6,266 nt of DNA from contig JALWEZ010000247.1 of NCBI GenBank assembly GCA_027039165.1, positions 1-6,266 of the forward strand, given 5' to 3'. Below the pieces are notes generated by a model that saw only the letters and a program-made list of their open reading frames with translations, was not told the origin of the DNA and made no database searches. The DNA comes from Candidatus Moraniibacteriota bacterium. Its GTDB lineage: Bacteria; Patescibacteriota; Minisyncoccia; Moranbacterales; GCA-2747515. Positions 1 through 6,109 of the stretch are shown one piece after another (within the stretch, counting starts at the first letter, position 1; each line of letters starts with the position of its first letter). The position numbers were made by a program, and so were the translations under genes.

Positions 1-87
1 AATCAAAACGCGTTTTGGTTTAAATTGTTCATTAGCTCGTTCAATTGATGGAACAATCTCAATGCTTATGTCTGCAATAATGTGGTA
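1..87 (-). other. Open frame fragment running off the left edge, possibly the remnant of a gene
   Basis: Reading leftward from 87, a frame stays open for 29 codons to the window edge and contains the protein-like stretch IEIVPSIERANEQFKPKRVL. It is closed upstream by an in-frame TGA at 88-90, and there is no ATG, GTG or TTG codon near its beginning. If it is real coding sequence it is therefore a broken gene or one whose start lies in another frame. The opposite strand has a competing open frame from base 2 to about 109. No family is recognised. The first 20 bases are a near-perfect palindrome centred on CGCG. The fragment is too short to distinguish real coding from chance. Confidence 0.2.
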
Positions 88-303
88 TCAAGTAAAAACT
101 TTATTTTTTAATTCGTAATTCGCATTGTTAACAAAAATATTGTATTACCATCACTTATCTATAGCTACTACTTTGTATGAAAACACTATATTTACGAAGT
201 AATTTTATCCTTTTTTTCAATAAAATTCATTATTTTTATCTAAATATTAAATTGTAAAAATGTATGTCGGACAACTCGTTTTTATGTAGAATTGCTTCAG
301 TAT
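88..303. other. AT-rich intergenic region with no supported gene
   Basis: This stretch has stops in all frames and no tRNA-like or rRNA-like sequence. It contains a short imperfect tandem (ATTCGTA then ATTCGCA near 111-124), a small TTAC-GAA-GTAA hairpin near 193-203, and the motif TGTCGGACAACT near 266-277. Nothing here can be assigned a function. Confidence 0.4.
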
Positions 304-323
304 AAACGTAAATAGTTACGTTT
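304..323 (-). terminator. Weak hairpin after ftsH, probable terminator
   Basis: AAACGTAA at 304-311 pairs perfectly with TTACGTTT at 316-323 across a 4-base loop. The hairpin lies 11 bases beyond the ftsH stop codon. In the minus-strand direction the U residues are mostly within the 3' arm, and the following bases (ATACTG) are not a U-run. In the plus direction the stem is followed by TTT. With two G-C pairs in eight it is a weak candidate, but its position directly after the last gene of the cluster favours a terminator. Confidence 0.35.
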
Positions 324-334
324 TTTGATTCTAT

Positions 335-2281
335 CTACGCCTTTTTCTTTATGACTTTTTTAGTATCTTTTTTATCAGTTTCTTTTTTTGAATCTTCTTT
401 TTCTTCACTGGTCTTTTTTTTATCCTCTTCTTTCGTTTCCTTTTTTGGCTCTTTCCACTCTTTTCCAGCTATAATTGCGTCAAATTGATCTTTTTCTATC
501 GTTTCTTGTTTTAACAATGTTTTTGCTATCTCATCTAATTTATCCCTTTTATCCTTGAGAATTTTTGTTGCAGTTCTTCTAGCGTTTTCTACAAGTTCAG
601 TTACTACTCTGTCAATTTCTTCTGCTGTTTTATCTGAGTAATCACGATGCTCTGTAGCCATTGCTCGTCCTAAAAAAGGATTACTATTATCTTCACCAAA
701 TGTTCTAGGTCCAAGTTCACTCATCCCATATCTAGTTACATATTGTCTAGCAAGCGCAGTCGCTCTTTCTATATCATTTGAAGGACCTGTTGTAGTTTCA
801 CCAAAAATTAATTCTTCTGCTGCATATCCACCAAGTAGCATAGCTAATTCATCTATAAAATATGATTTAGCTTTAAGTGTAGTGTCTTTTTCTGGCACAG
901 ACAAAGTGTAGCCTCCTGCGCCACCTCTAGAAATTATAGAAACTTTTTGAACTGGATCAGCACCCTCTAAACTTGCACCAACCAAAGCATGCCCTCCTTC
1001 ATGATACGCCACAATATCAGTTTCTTTCTTATTCATTCTCTTATTTTTTCTAGCGGGTCCTATCATGACTTTTTCAATAGCTTCTGTAATTTCATCCATA
1101 GAAATCTTTTTCTTATCTCGCCTACCTGCCAAAAGCGCTGCTTCATTCATAAGATTCATAAGATCTGCTCCAGAAAATCCTGGAGTTCTCTGTGCAATTC
1201 TATTTAAATCAACATCGCTTTCTAAAGGTTTTTCCTTTGCATGGATATCAAGCATCGCTTTCCTATCAGAAATATCTGGCAAATCTATGGTTATACGTCT
1301 ATCAAATCTACCAGGTCTAAGTAATGCTGCATCAAGCACGTCTGGTCTGTTTGTAGCCGCTATGACTATAACTCCAGCATCTGTTTCAAAACCATCCATT
1401 TCAACAAGTATTTGATTTAGAGTTTGCTCTCTTTCATCATTTCCTCCCCCCATTCCAGTTCCTCTTTGTCTACCAACTGCATCAATTTCATCTATAAATA
1501 TAATAGCTGGTGCATGCTTTTTTGCTTGCTTAAATAAATCCCTAACCCTACTAGCACCAACTCCAACAAACATCTCCACAAACTCTGAACCACTAATTGT
1601 AAAAAATGGAACACCAGCCTCACCTGCTACTGCTTTTGCCATAAGAGTTTTACCAGTTCCTGGTTTTCCAAGTAAAAGCGCTCCTTTTGGAATTTTTGCA
1701 CCTAATTTTTTAAATTTTTTTGGATCTTTTAAAAAATCTACAATTTCTAATAACTCTTCTTTTGCTTCTTTGTTTCCTGCAACATCCTTAAAAGTAACTC
1801 TCTTTTTTTTATCTTTTGGATCAATCATTCGAGCTTTACTATTTCCAAAAGAAAGCGCCTTATTATTACCTTTCATAGCCTTACCCATAAATAGCCAAAT
1901 AAGTACTCCTATAAGCAAAACTGGTGCAATTATAGCAAATATACCTCCAGCAACTTTCATGGCTTTAGATGGAACTTTTACGTCAAATGCTACTTCTTTA
2001 AGTTTATTATTATCTACTTTTAAATTTGAAAGTGTTTCTGTGATTCCAGCTTCTCTTTCTTTATGTGCTTTTTGTTTTTTATCCCCATCCTTAAGAACTA
2101 CTAGTAAATCATTTCCATCAACTGTAATTTTCTTAACCTTTCCTTCATTTATCTCATTTACAAGCGTATTTAAAGTAATATCTTCCGTAGGCCCTCCCTT
2201 GCTATTAGCCAAAATAGAAATACCAGCTATCATTATTAATACTAGTATTACATAAGAAATATTTTTCATTAATTTTTCCAT
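335..2281 (-). CDS. ftsH: ATP-dependent zinc metalloprotease FtsH (membrane AAA+ protease)
   Basis: FtsH is a membrane-anchored hexameric AAA+ protease that extracts and degrades misfolded or regulated membrane and cytosolic proteins. The 648-residue protein has TM1 at about 7-25, a small extracytoplasmic domain at about 26-108 and TM2 at about 112-132. The AAA module has Walker A GKPGTGKT (205-212), pore loop MFVG (237-240), Walker B IFIDE (261-265) and a second region of homology ending LRPGRFDR (321-328), with likely arginine fingers R322 and R325. The M41 peptidase has HEGGH (427-431) and the third zinc ligand D503 in SND. All catalytic residues are present. Walker A position 206 is Lys where Pro is usual. 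Residues 608-648 form a Lys/Glu-rich, probably disordered tail. Stop is TAG. The gene lies 61 bp after tilS. No Shine-Dalgarno sequence precedes the first ATG; M5 is an alternative start with GGA eight bases upstream. Confidence 0.97.
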   Translation of the reverse strand: MEKLMKNISYVILVLIMIAGISILANSKGGPTEDITLNTLVNEINEGKVKKITVDGNDLLVVLKDGDKKQKAHKEREAGITETLSNLKVDNNKLKEVAFDVKVPSKAMKVAGGIFAIIAPVLLIGVLIWLFMGKAMKGNNKALSFGNSKARMIDPKDKKKRVTFKDVAGNKEAKEELLEIVDFLKDPKKFKKLGAKIPKGALLLGKPGTGKTLMAKAVAGEAGVPFFTISGSEFVEMFVGVGASRVRDLFKQAKKHAPAIIFIDEIDAVGRQRGTGMGGGNDEREQTLNQILVEMDGFETDAGVIVIAATNRPDVLDAALLRPGRFDRRITIDLPDISDRKAMLDIHAKEKPLESDVDLNRIAQRTPGFSGADLMNLMNEAALLAGRRDKKKISMDEITEAIEKVMIGPARKNKRMNKKETDIVAYHEGGHALVGASLEGADPVQKVSIISRGGAGGYTLSVPEKDTTLKAKSYFIDELAMLLGGYAAEELIFGETTTGPSNDIERATALARQYVTRYGMSELGPRTFGEDNSNPFLGRAMATEHRDYSDKTAEEIDRVVTELVENARRTATKILKDKRDKLDEIAKTLLKQETIEKDQFDAIIAGKEWKEPKKETKEEDKKKTSEEKEDSKKETDKKDTKKVIKKKA

Positions 2282-2342
2282 TATATTATTTTATTTAATT
2301 TAGAATTACACTTTTAAAATCAACGCTAATATAAAATTTAAT

Positions 2343-3302
2343 TCATACTAACATAAACTTTACTTTACCATTTTTTTGTTCAAATTTCAAGTTATTATTT
2401 AATATTACTTTTGATTTATTTTTATCACTAAGTATCGTTTTTCTATATTCTTCAATGGCATTAAATGATTTTTTATACTTACTTTCTGTTAAATTTTTTA
2501 TAATATTTCTAAGCTCCCTTCTTTGTGTACCAATAGATAATTTCAAAAATTCTTCTCTATCACATTCTGCTTTCTTTCCAGAATAAGTCCAGATTTCACC
2601 TTTGTTTTCTAAGCTATCATAATCTTGCGCTAATATGAACGCTGTTTTTGATAATAAATCTATTATATTTGACTTATATTCTTTTTCTAAATATGGTAAC
2701 AATTCTACTCTTATCTTATTTCTAAGAAAAATAGTATCTTTATTTGTGTAATCTTCAGAATATTCTATATTTCTTTTTTTACAATGTTCTCTTATTTCAT
2801 CTTTTGTAACTTTAAGCAGTGGTCTTATTATTTTATTATTTTTGTAAGACATGCCACGCAAACCCTCCAAACCACTGCCTCGAAATAAATTTAGTAGTAA
2901 TGTTTCCGCTTGATCATTTTTATTATGAGCTAGTGCAATAGCATCCGCATTATACTTTTTAAATACATCTACAAAAAAATCATATCGAATATTTCGCCAA
3001 TCATTCTCATTTTTCCCAACAGCATTTTTACTTACAGACAACACCTCAATAGGCACGTTTATTTTTTTTGCAAATTCTCTAACAATTTTTTCGTCTCGAA
3101 TAGAATCCTTTCCCCTTAAATTATAATTAACATGAGCTACTATTATTTCTTTTATATATTTCTTTTTTTTTAGCAAATTAAAAATATCCATTAAACTCAT
3201 ACTATCAGAACCACCACTAACACCAAGCACTATGATATCATTATATGTCCACATTTTTTCAACGCTATTGACAGTTTGAATATGTTTTAGTAAATTTTTC
3301 AC
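2343..3302 (-). CDS. tilS: tRNA(Ile)-lysidine synthase TilS, short form
   Basis: TilS uses ATP and lysine to convert C34 of tRNA-Ile(CAU) to lysidine, so that the tRNA reads AUA as isoleucine. The PP-loop SGGSDS lies at 29-34. It is followed by the family landmarks AHVNYNLRG (56-64), AHNKNDQAETLLLNLFRGSG (125-144, usual form HHxDDQAET), RPLL (160-163) and DYTNKD...RNKIRVELLPYLE (184-206). At 319 residues it matches the short Aquifex-like form and lacks most of the C-terminal region of E. coli TilS (about 430 residues). The start is GTG at 3302-3300. It overlaps the gmk stop as GTGA, a 4-bp overlap that indicates translational coupling, and this start gives the expected spacing to the PP-loop. 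No Shine-Dalgarno sequence is visible. Stop is TGA. ftsH follows, as in many bacteria. Confidence 0.93.
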   Translation of the reverse strand: MKNLLKHIQTVNSVEKMWTYNDIIVLGVSGGSDSMSLMDIFNLLKKKKYIKEIIVAHVNYNLRGKDSIRDEKIVREFAKKINVPIEVLSVSKNAVGKNENDWRNIRYDFFVDVFKKYNADAIALAHNKNDQAETLLLNLFRGSGLEGLRGMSYKNNKIIRPLLKVTKDEIREHCKKRNIEYSEDYTNKDTIFLRNKIRVELLPYLEKEYKSNIIDLLSKTAFILAQDYDSLENKGEIWTYSGKKAECDREEFLKLSIGTQRRELRNIIKNLTESKYKKSFNAIEEYRKTILSDKNKSKVILNNNLKFEQKNGKVKFMLV

Positions 3303-3883
3303 TTTTCTAATTTATCTTTTTTAAGATGGTATTTTATTATATTTTCCACATCTGTAATTGCTTCACTTAATTTATTTTGTTTATTTATAACAGTATAGTC
3401 ATAAATATTTGAATGATTTAACCACTCTTCAGTATACTTCATACGTTCTTGTATATATTCTTCTGTAACATCTGAGCGATTTCTTAAGCGTTGTCTTAAT
3501 ATATCAATAGATTCAGCCATTATAAATATTGCAATTATTCCCGGAAACATCTCTTTTGCTTTCTCAACACCTTTATAATCAATCTTCCAAATACCAATAG
3601 AATCATCATTTTGTATTCTACTAAGTTCCTCTTTTGTTACACCATAATAATTATTATTATAATGCACAGCATATTCCGCCATCTTCCCTTCATCTATATT
3701 TTTTTGGAATTGCTCCTTACTTATAAAGTAATAATCAACTCCATCAATTTCCCCCTCTCTTTTCACTCTTGTAGTTGTAGTTATTGCCTTATTTATATTC
3801 ATTTTATCTGACAATCCTTGAATTATCGAGTCCTCTCCTGCACCAGAAGGTCCTGAGATAATAAATAATCTATTATTAATCAT
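3299..3883 (-). CDS. gmk: Guanylate kinase-family protein with altered P-loop
   Basis: Guanylate kinase phosphorylates GMP to GDP with ATP in the cytoplasm. The 194-residue protein matches the family along its length. The GMP-binding region includes TTR..R.GE (37-45, with R39, R42 and E45), DGVDYYF (47-53), E70 and NYYG (78-81). D102 lies in KIDYKGV, the lid region has RQRLRNRSDV (130-139), and YDYTVIN (161-167) is the usual late strand. The clear anomaly is the P-loop: residues 11-19 read GPSGAGEDS where family members read GPSGxGK(S/G)(S/T), so the ATP-phosphate-binding lysine is Glu17 (codon GAG) and the next residue is Asp18. Either the ATP site works differently or activity is reduced or lost. 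The gene sits 82 bp after the S1 gene and its TGA overlaps the tilS start. The ATG is preceded by an A/T-only stretch with no Shine-Dalgarno sequence. Family membership is secure; kinase activity is not. Confidence 0.88.
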   Translation of the reverse strand: MINNRLFIISGPSGAGEDSIIQGLSDKMNINKAITTTTRVKREGEIDGVDYYFISKEQFQKNIDEGKMAEYAVHYNNNYYGVTKEELSRIQNDDSIGIWKIDYKGVEKAKEMFPGIIAIFIMAESIDILRQRLRNRSDVTEEYIQERMKYTEEWLNHSNIYDYTVINKQNKLSEAITDVENIIKYHLKKDKLEK

Positions 3884-3908
3884 TTTAATATTTTAATATT
3901 CATTAAAC

Positions 3909-3941
3909 AAGAAACCCTTGCAAAATTTACAAAGGTTTCTT
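3909..3941 (-). terminator. Hairpin between the S1 gene and gmk, terminator or attenuator
   Basis: AAGAAACCCTTG at 3909-3920 pairs with CAAAGGTTTCTT at 3930-3941 over 12 positions, 11 Watson-Crick plus one G-U in the transcript. The 9-base A/T-rich loop could close further. It begins 24 bases past the S1 stop codon. In the minus direction the 3' arm ends in UUUCUU followed by GUUUAAU, so the U-tract is discontinuous; in the plus direction TTG follows. The likely role is to terminate or reduce S1 read-through into gmk-tilS-ftsH. Alternatively it is an mRNA-stabilising 3' stem. Confidence 0.45.
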
Positions 3942-3965
3942 TTGTGCACCATAATGCTATCCGAA

Positions 3966-5240
3966 TTATTCACTTTTTTCTTTAGTTTCCAAAACCTTTT
4001 TAGCCTCTTCTCCATCTACTAAAACCAATCCCATTCTATGTGATTTAGACTCTATTGAAAGCACTTTCCAAGCGTATTCTTTATTAGGCTCTACTGTTTC
4101 TTCAAGTTTTTTCTTTGGGAAAGCTTCTTGAAACTCACTAACATGAGCTAATCCATGTATATCTTTATCTAAATAAACAAATGCACCAAAAGGATTTATT
4201 TTATCAATTTTACCTTTATAAACCTTACCTATTTTGTATTTTTCTTCTATAGAATTCCAGGGATCATTTAACAAAGCCTTAATAGACAAAGAAATTCTGG
4301 TATCATCTATTCCTATAATCTTTGCTTTGACCTTTTCCCCAACTTTCATAAGTTCTTTTGGATTATCTATTAATTGCCATGCAATTTCTGATATATGCAC
4401 TAATCCTTCTAATGATTGAGTATCATCTCCATTACTAATAGGAAATTTAACAAATGCACCGAATTCAACTACTCCACTAACTTCTCCCTCTACTATACCT
4501 CCAACTTTAAGTTTTGTTATAGCTTTCCTTTCTTGATCTGAATGAGCGGCTTTTTCTGAAACTATCAATTTCTCTTCTTCTTGATCAACATCCAAAATTC
4601 TAACACCTAATTCTTTGTTTGTAAGTTGTTTTAAAAGTTCCAATATTTTATTTCTATCTCCATCCTCGACTCTTGGATAATTATTGCTAGCTAATTGAGA
4701 AACTGGAAGAAATCCTGTTATTCCATTTATCTCCACAATCAAACCACCCTTATTTGCTTCAAGAATCTTTGTCTTGACAGTCTCTTCTTTTTCTTTCTTC
4801 TCGCGAAGATCATCCCAAGCTCTTTCATATGATGCCTCACGAATAGATAATTCTATATATCCATCTTCATTATACAAATCAGTCACAACTGCTTCAATTT
4901 CTGAACCAATACCTAATTTAGAATCCGTACTCAAGCCACTCTTAGCTTCTCTACCAATAACCATTCCTATTCCTATTCCTCCTAAATCAACGTAAACTAT
5001 ACTACCGCTAATATCACTTATTTTTCCCTTTACTACATCTCCTACTTGCAATATTTTAGTATTATCTGTTTCAAGTAATTTTTCCATATCAACTTTTTTT
5101 TCAGTTGTCTGCTTGGAATTTTCTAAATTATCTTTTTGTTCACTAACTTTGTCTTCATTAGACTTTTTTTCATTCTTATTTTTATCTTCTTGTTTTACTT
5201 CTTCTACAATTTTGTCAAGAATATCTTTATCGTATGTCAT
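3966..5240 (-). CDS. rpsA: Ribosomal protein S1-like protein with four S1 domains
   Basis: S1 binds single-stranded RNA and helps the 30S subunit capture and unfold mRNA. The 424-residue protein has four OB-fold S1 repeats, at about 64-134 (VGDVVKGKISDISG), 153-229, 245-321 (VEGEVSGVVEFGAFVKF with GLVHISE at 279-285) and 336-407 (YKGKIDKINPFGAFVYL with HGLAHVSE). Domain 2, with GLIVEINGITGFLPVSQL, resembles the second repeat of bacterial S1 proteins. E. coli S1 has six domains in 557 residues; four-domain forms are common outside Proteobacteria. Residues 1-60 are a Lys/Glu/Asn-rich, probably disordered extension. The ATG at 5240 is preceded by an A/T-rich leader without a Shine-Dalgarno sequence. 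Stop is TAA. It is the first gene of the cluster and is separated from gmk by a hairpin. The family call is firm; a ribosomal role rather than general RNA binding is inferred from domain count and context. Confidence 0.9.
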   Translation of the reverse strand: MTYDKDILDKIVEEVKQEDKNKNEKKSNEDKVSEQKDNLENSKQTTEKKVDMEKLLETDNTKILQVGDVVKGKISDISGSIVYVDLGGIGIGMVIGREAKSGLSTDSKLGIGSEIEAVVTDLYNEDGYIELSIREASYERAWDDLREKKEKEETVKTKILEANKGGLIVEINGITGFLPVSQLASNNYPRVEDGDRNKILELLKQLTNKELGVRILDVDQEEEKLIVSEKAAHSDQERKAITKLKVGGIVEGEVSGVVEFGAFVKFPISNGDDTQSLEGLVHISEIAWQLIDNPKELMKVGEKVKAKIIGIDDTRISLSIKALLNDPWNSIEEKYKIGKVYKGKIDKINPFGAFVYLDKDIHGLAHVSEFQEAFPKKKLEETVEPNKEYAWKVLSIESKSHRMGLVLVDGEEAKKVLETKEKSE

Positions 5241-5517
5241 ATTAAATAATCAATGGCAACAGACAACCATTTTTAAAAATTAAAATCTGTTTCAAAAAAT
5301 AATACATAGTAAATATTTAGCTACTATATTAATATTTTATTTAATGATAACATAATATGCAAATTTACACAAATTTCAGTCTTGTCCAATGCTGGGTGGT
5401 ACTGAAATAGGTGTCCGTTTATAGTGCAAAATGATACTTGAGAGAGAAAAATTTTGCTAAAATGGATGAATAATTTACAATGCCCTCCTATGAACATCAT
5501 TATGAATACTACTTGCA
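5241..5517. other. Intergenic region between the S1 gene and the IS, with small inverted repeats
   Basis: No convincing gene is present. The first 100 bases are very AT-rich and must hold the S1 leader and probably its promoter, but no -35/-10 pair is convincing. The leader has a 6-bp inverted repeat AACAGA/TCTGTT (5258-5263 and 5286-5291) enclosing the palindrome ATTTTTAAAAAT (5269-5280). Farther out, ATAGTA/TACTAT (5306-5311 and 5322-5327) could pair. From about 5373 base composition is less AT-rich and includes the inverted repeat ATTTCAGT/ACTGAAAT (5373-5380 and 5401-5408). TGTCC occurs twice as a direct repeat. This part may be a remnant of a mobile element. Confidence 0.4.
5385..5408 (-). 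repeat. Imperfect inverted repeat flanking the IS, left copy
   Basis: Read on the minus strand this segment has the blocks ATTTCAGTA, CA, AG and ATTGGA. The same blocks occur in the same order and nearly the same spacing on the plus strand at 6110-6134. The pair thus resembles diverged terminal inverted repeats about 750 bp apart with the IS between them. About 19 positions match, with one indel. Chance similarity in AT-rich DNA cannot be excluded. Confidence 0.25.
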
Positions 5518-5551
5518 ATGAACTACCCCGCTGCAAGCAACGGGGTATCAT
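5518..5551 (-). repeat. Right-end (tnpA-downstream) hairpin of the IS
   Basis: TACCCCG at 5524-5530 pairs with CGGGGTA at 5541-5547, and TG with CA inside, leaving a CTTG loop on the tnpA strand. The one non-Watson-Crick position is a T-G wobble on the tnpA strand but a C-A mismatch on the other, which is consistent with the tnpA strand being the folded strand. ATGA/TCAT (5518-5521 and 5548-5551) extends the stem past a two-base bulge. It starts 10 bases after the tnpA stop and lacks a U-tract, so it is better read as a transposase-recognition hairpin than as a terminator. Confidence 0.7.
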
Positions 5552-5561
5552 CTTTACTTGT

Positions 5562-6014
5562 TCAATTATCAAATAATGTTAGCTGAGCCACGTGAATCTG
5601 TTGATATTTTGGTAAATCTTGGTTCTTTACGTAATTTGTTATCATATCTAGATTACCAAATTGTCCTACTGCACCCGCATAATATCCTGATGTCCAAAAG
5701 TTACCACCCCAAAGCATTGTTTTTACTTCCGGATGGCGTTTGAATATGTATCTAGCAGTGATGCTCTTTATCTTTTTGATTATATTTGAAAGAGAGTTGT
5801 TTGGAGTTGTTTGTATGAGAAAATGTACATGGTCTTCATCTATGCCTATTTCGAGAAAATGTATTTCATATGCCGGTCCGAACTCTAGACAAATCTCTTT
5901 TAAGGTTTTTGATACTTCTTTTGTAAATACCCTTCTTCTATATTTTGCTGGACATACTATGTGGTATATTAGTAGTGTTTTATTGTGTGATTTTCTTATA
6001 TGTTTTGTCTTCAT
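5562..6014 (-). CDS. tnpA: IS200/IS605-family transposase TnpA (Y1 HUH nuclease)
   Basis: TnpA excises and inserts the element as single-stranded circular DNA, by a dimeric HUH nuclease that forms a 5'-phosphotyrosine link. The 150-residue protein is full length for the family. It shows the N-terminal signature YHIVCPAKYRRRVF (17-30), the HUH pair in DHVHFL (H62 and H64), IKSITAR (82-88), LWGGNFWTSGYY (101-112) and the catalytic helix YVKNQ, with nucleophile Y128 and the metal-binding Q132. All catalytic residues are present. The YHIV.PAKYRR form separates it from REP-associated transposases, which usually carry an H..xRG motif. The ATG at 6014 has no Shine-Dalgarno sequence and abuts a hairpin at 6015-6030. 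An intrinsic terminator lies just upstream, so expression is expected to be very low, as known for IS200. Stop is TGA. Confidence 0.93.
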   Translation of the reverse strand: MKTKHIRKSHNKTLLIYHIVCPAKYRRRVFTKEVSKTLKEICLEFGPAYEIHFLEIGIDEDHVHFLIQTTPNNSLSNIIKKIKSITARYIFKRHPEVKTMLWGGNFWTSGYYAGAVGQFGNLDMITNYVKNQDLPKYQQIHVAQLTLFDN

Positions 6015-6030
6015 GTGTTTATACTAACAC
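6015..6030 (-). promoter_or_regulatory. Hairpin abutting the tnpA start codon
   Basis: On the tnpA strand GTGTT-AGTATA-AACAC folds as a 5-bp stem with a 6-base loop and ends at the base immediately before ATG. It occupies the place where a ribosome binding site should be. In classical IS200 a 5' leader stem-loop limits tnpA translation; this is the equivalent position. The stem is short, so its strength is uncertain. Confidence 0.45.
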
Positions 6031-6052
6031 AAAAAACCGATGTAAGCATCGG
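6031..6052 (-). terminator. Left-end IS hairpin doubling as an intrinsic terminator ahead of tnpA
   Basis: On the minus strand CCGATG-CTTA-CATCGG (6052-6037) is a perfect 6-bp stem with a 4-base loop, followed directly by six T residues (6036-6031). This is the form of a rho-independent terminator facing into tnpA. In IS200 the left-end hairpin is known to block transcription entering from outside. The same hairpin is the probable transposase-recognition structure, given its match to the downstream hairpin at 5528-5545. Confidence 0.75.
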
Positions 6053-6109
6053 GGAATTAACCGAGGAGATTAAATAAATTTTAAAAACATAGCTCACATT
6101 GTAAGTTTA

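Larger units (their letters stand above)
5518..6054 (-). mobile_element. Solo IS200-type insertion sequence (tnpA only), minimum extent
   Basis: An intact Y1 transposase gene is bracketed by matching subterminal hairpins. On the tnpA strand the upstream hairpin contains CCCCGATGCTTACATCGG (6054-6037) and the downstream one CCCCGTTGCTTGCAGCGG (5545-5528), identical at 15 of 18 positions. Subterminal hairpins recognised as single-stranded DNA, without terminal inverted repeats or target duplication, are the hallmark of IS200/IS605 elements. No tnpB is present, so this is the IS200 arrangement. The exact tips lie somewhat outside these limits and cannot be fixed without an empty site or a second copy. 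The transposase reading frame is undamaged, so the element looks recent or still functional. Confidence 0.8.

Noticed and set aside
989..2255. Plus-strand open frames opposite ftsH
   Set aside because: They are antisense shadows of a long, well-conserved coding sequence and show no domain of their own.
5250..5345. Promoter for the S1 gene using TTGAAA at 5295-5290
   Set aside because: No acceptable -10 hexamer lies 16-18 bases downstream; the AT-rich sequence offers many equally poor matches.
5483..5489. A perfect Shine-Dalgarno-like AGGAGGG on the minus strand
   Set aside because: The only start at suitable spacing is TTG followed directly by TAA, so no gene follows it. Treated as fortuitous.
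5466..5522. Four copies of ATGAA at uneven spacing, considered as a CRISPR-like or iteron array
   Set aside because: The unit is only five bases, the spacings (24, 12 and 16) are irregular and the flanks are not conserved.
5518..5551. Guide RNA (omega-RNA-like) at the IS right end
   Set aside because: There is no tnpB or tnpB remnant in the window, and the only structure is the short transposition-end hairpin.
5324..5572. An 82-codon minus-strand open frame starting inside tnpA and running through the IS right-end hairpin
   Set aside because: It begins within the tnpA coding end in another frame, crosses a structural hairpin, has no recognisable domain and has unusual Cys/His/Ile composition. 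It is most likely a chance frame.
5491..5577. A short plus-strand frame starting ATGAACATC near the IS right end
   Set aside because: It runs through the IS hairpin and the end of tnpA on the opposite strand, has fewer than 30 codons, and has no ribosome binding site or similarity.
6062..6070. GAGGAG on the plus strand next to the IS left end
   Set aside because: No ATG, GTG or TTG lies at a suitable distance and the following frames stop within a few codons.
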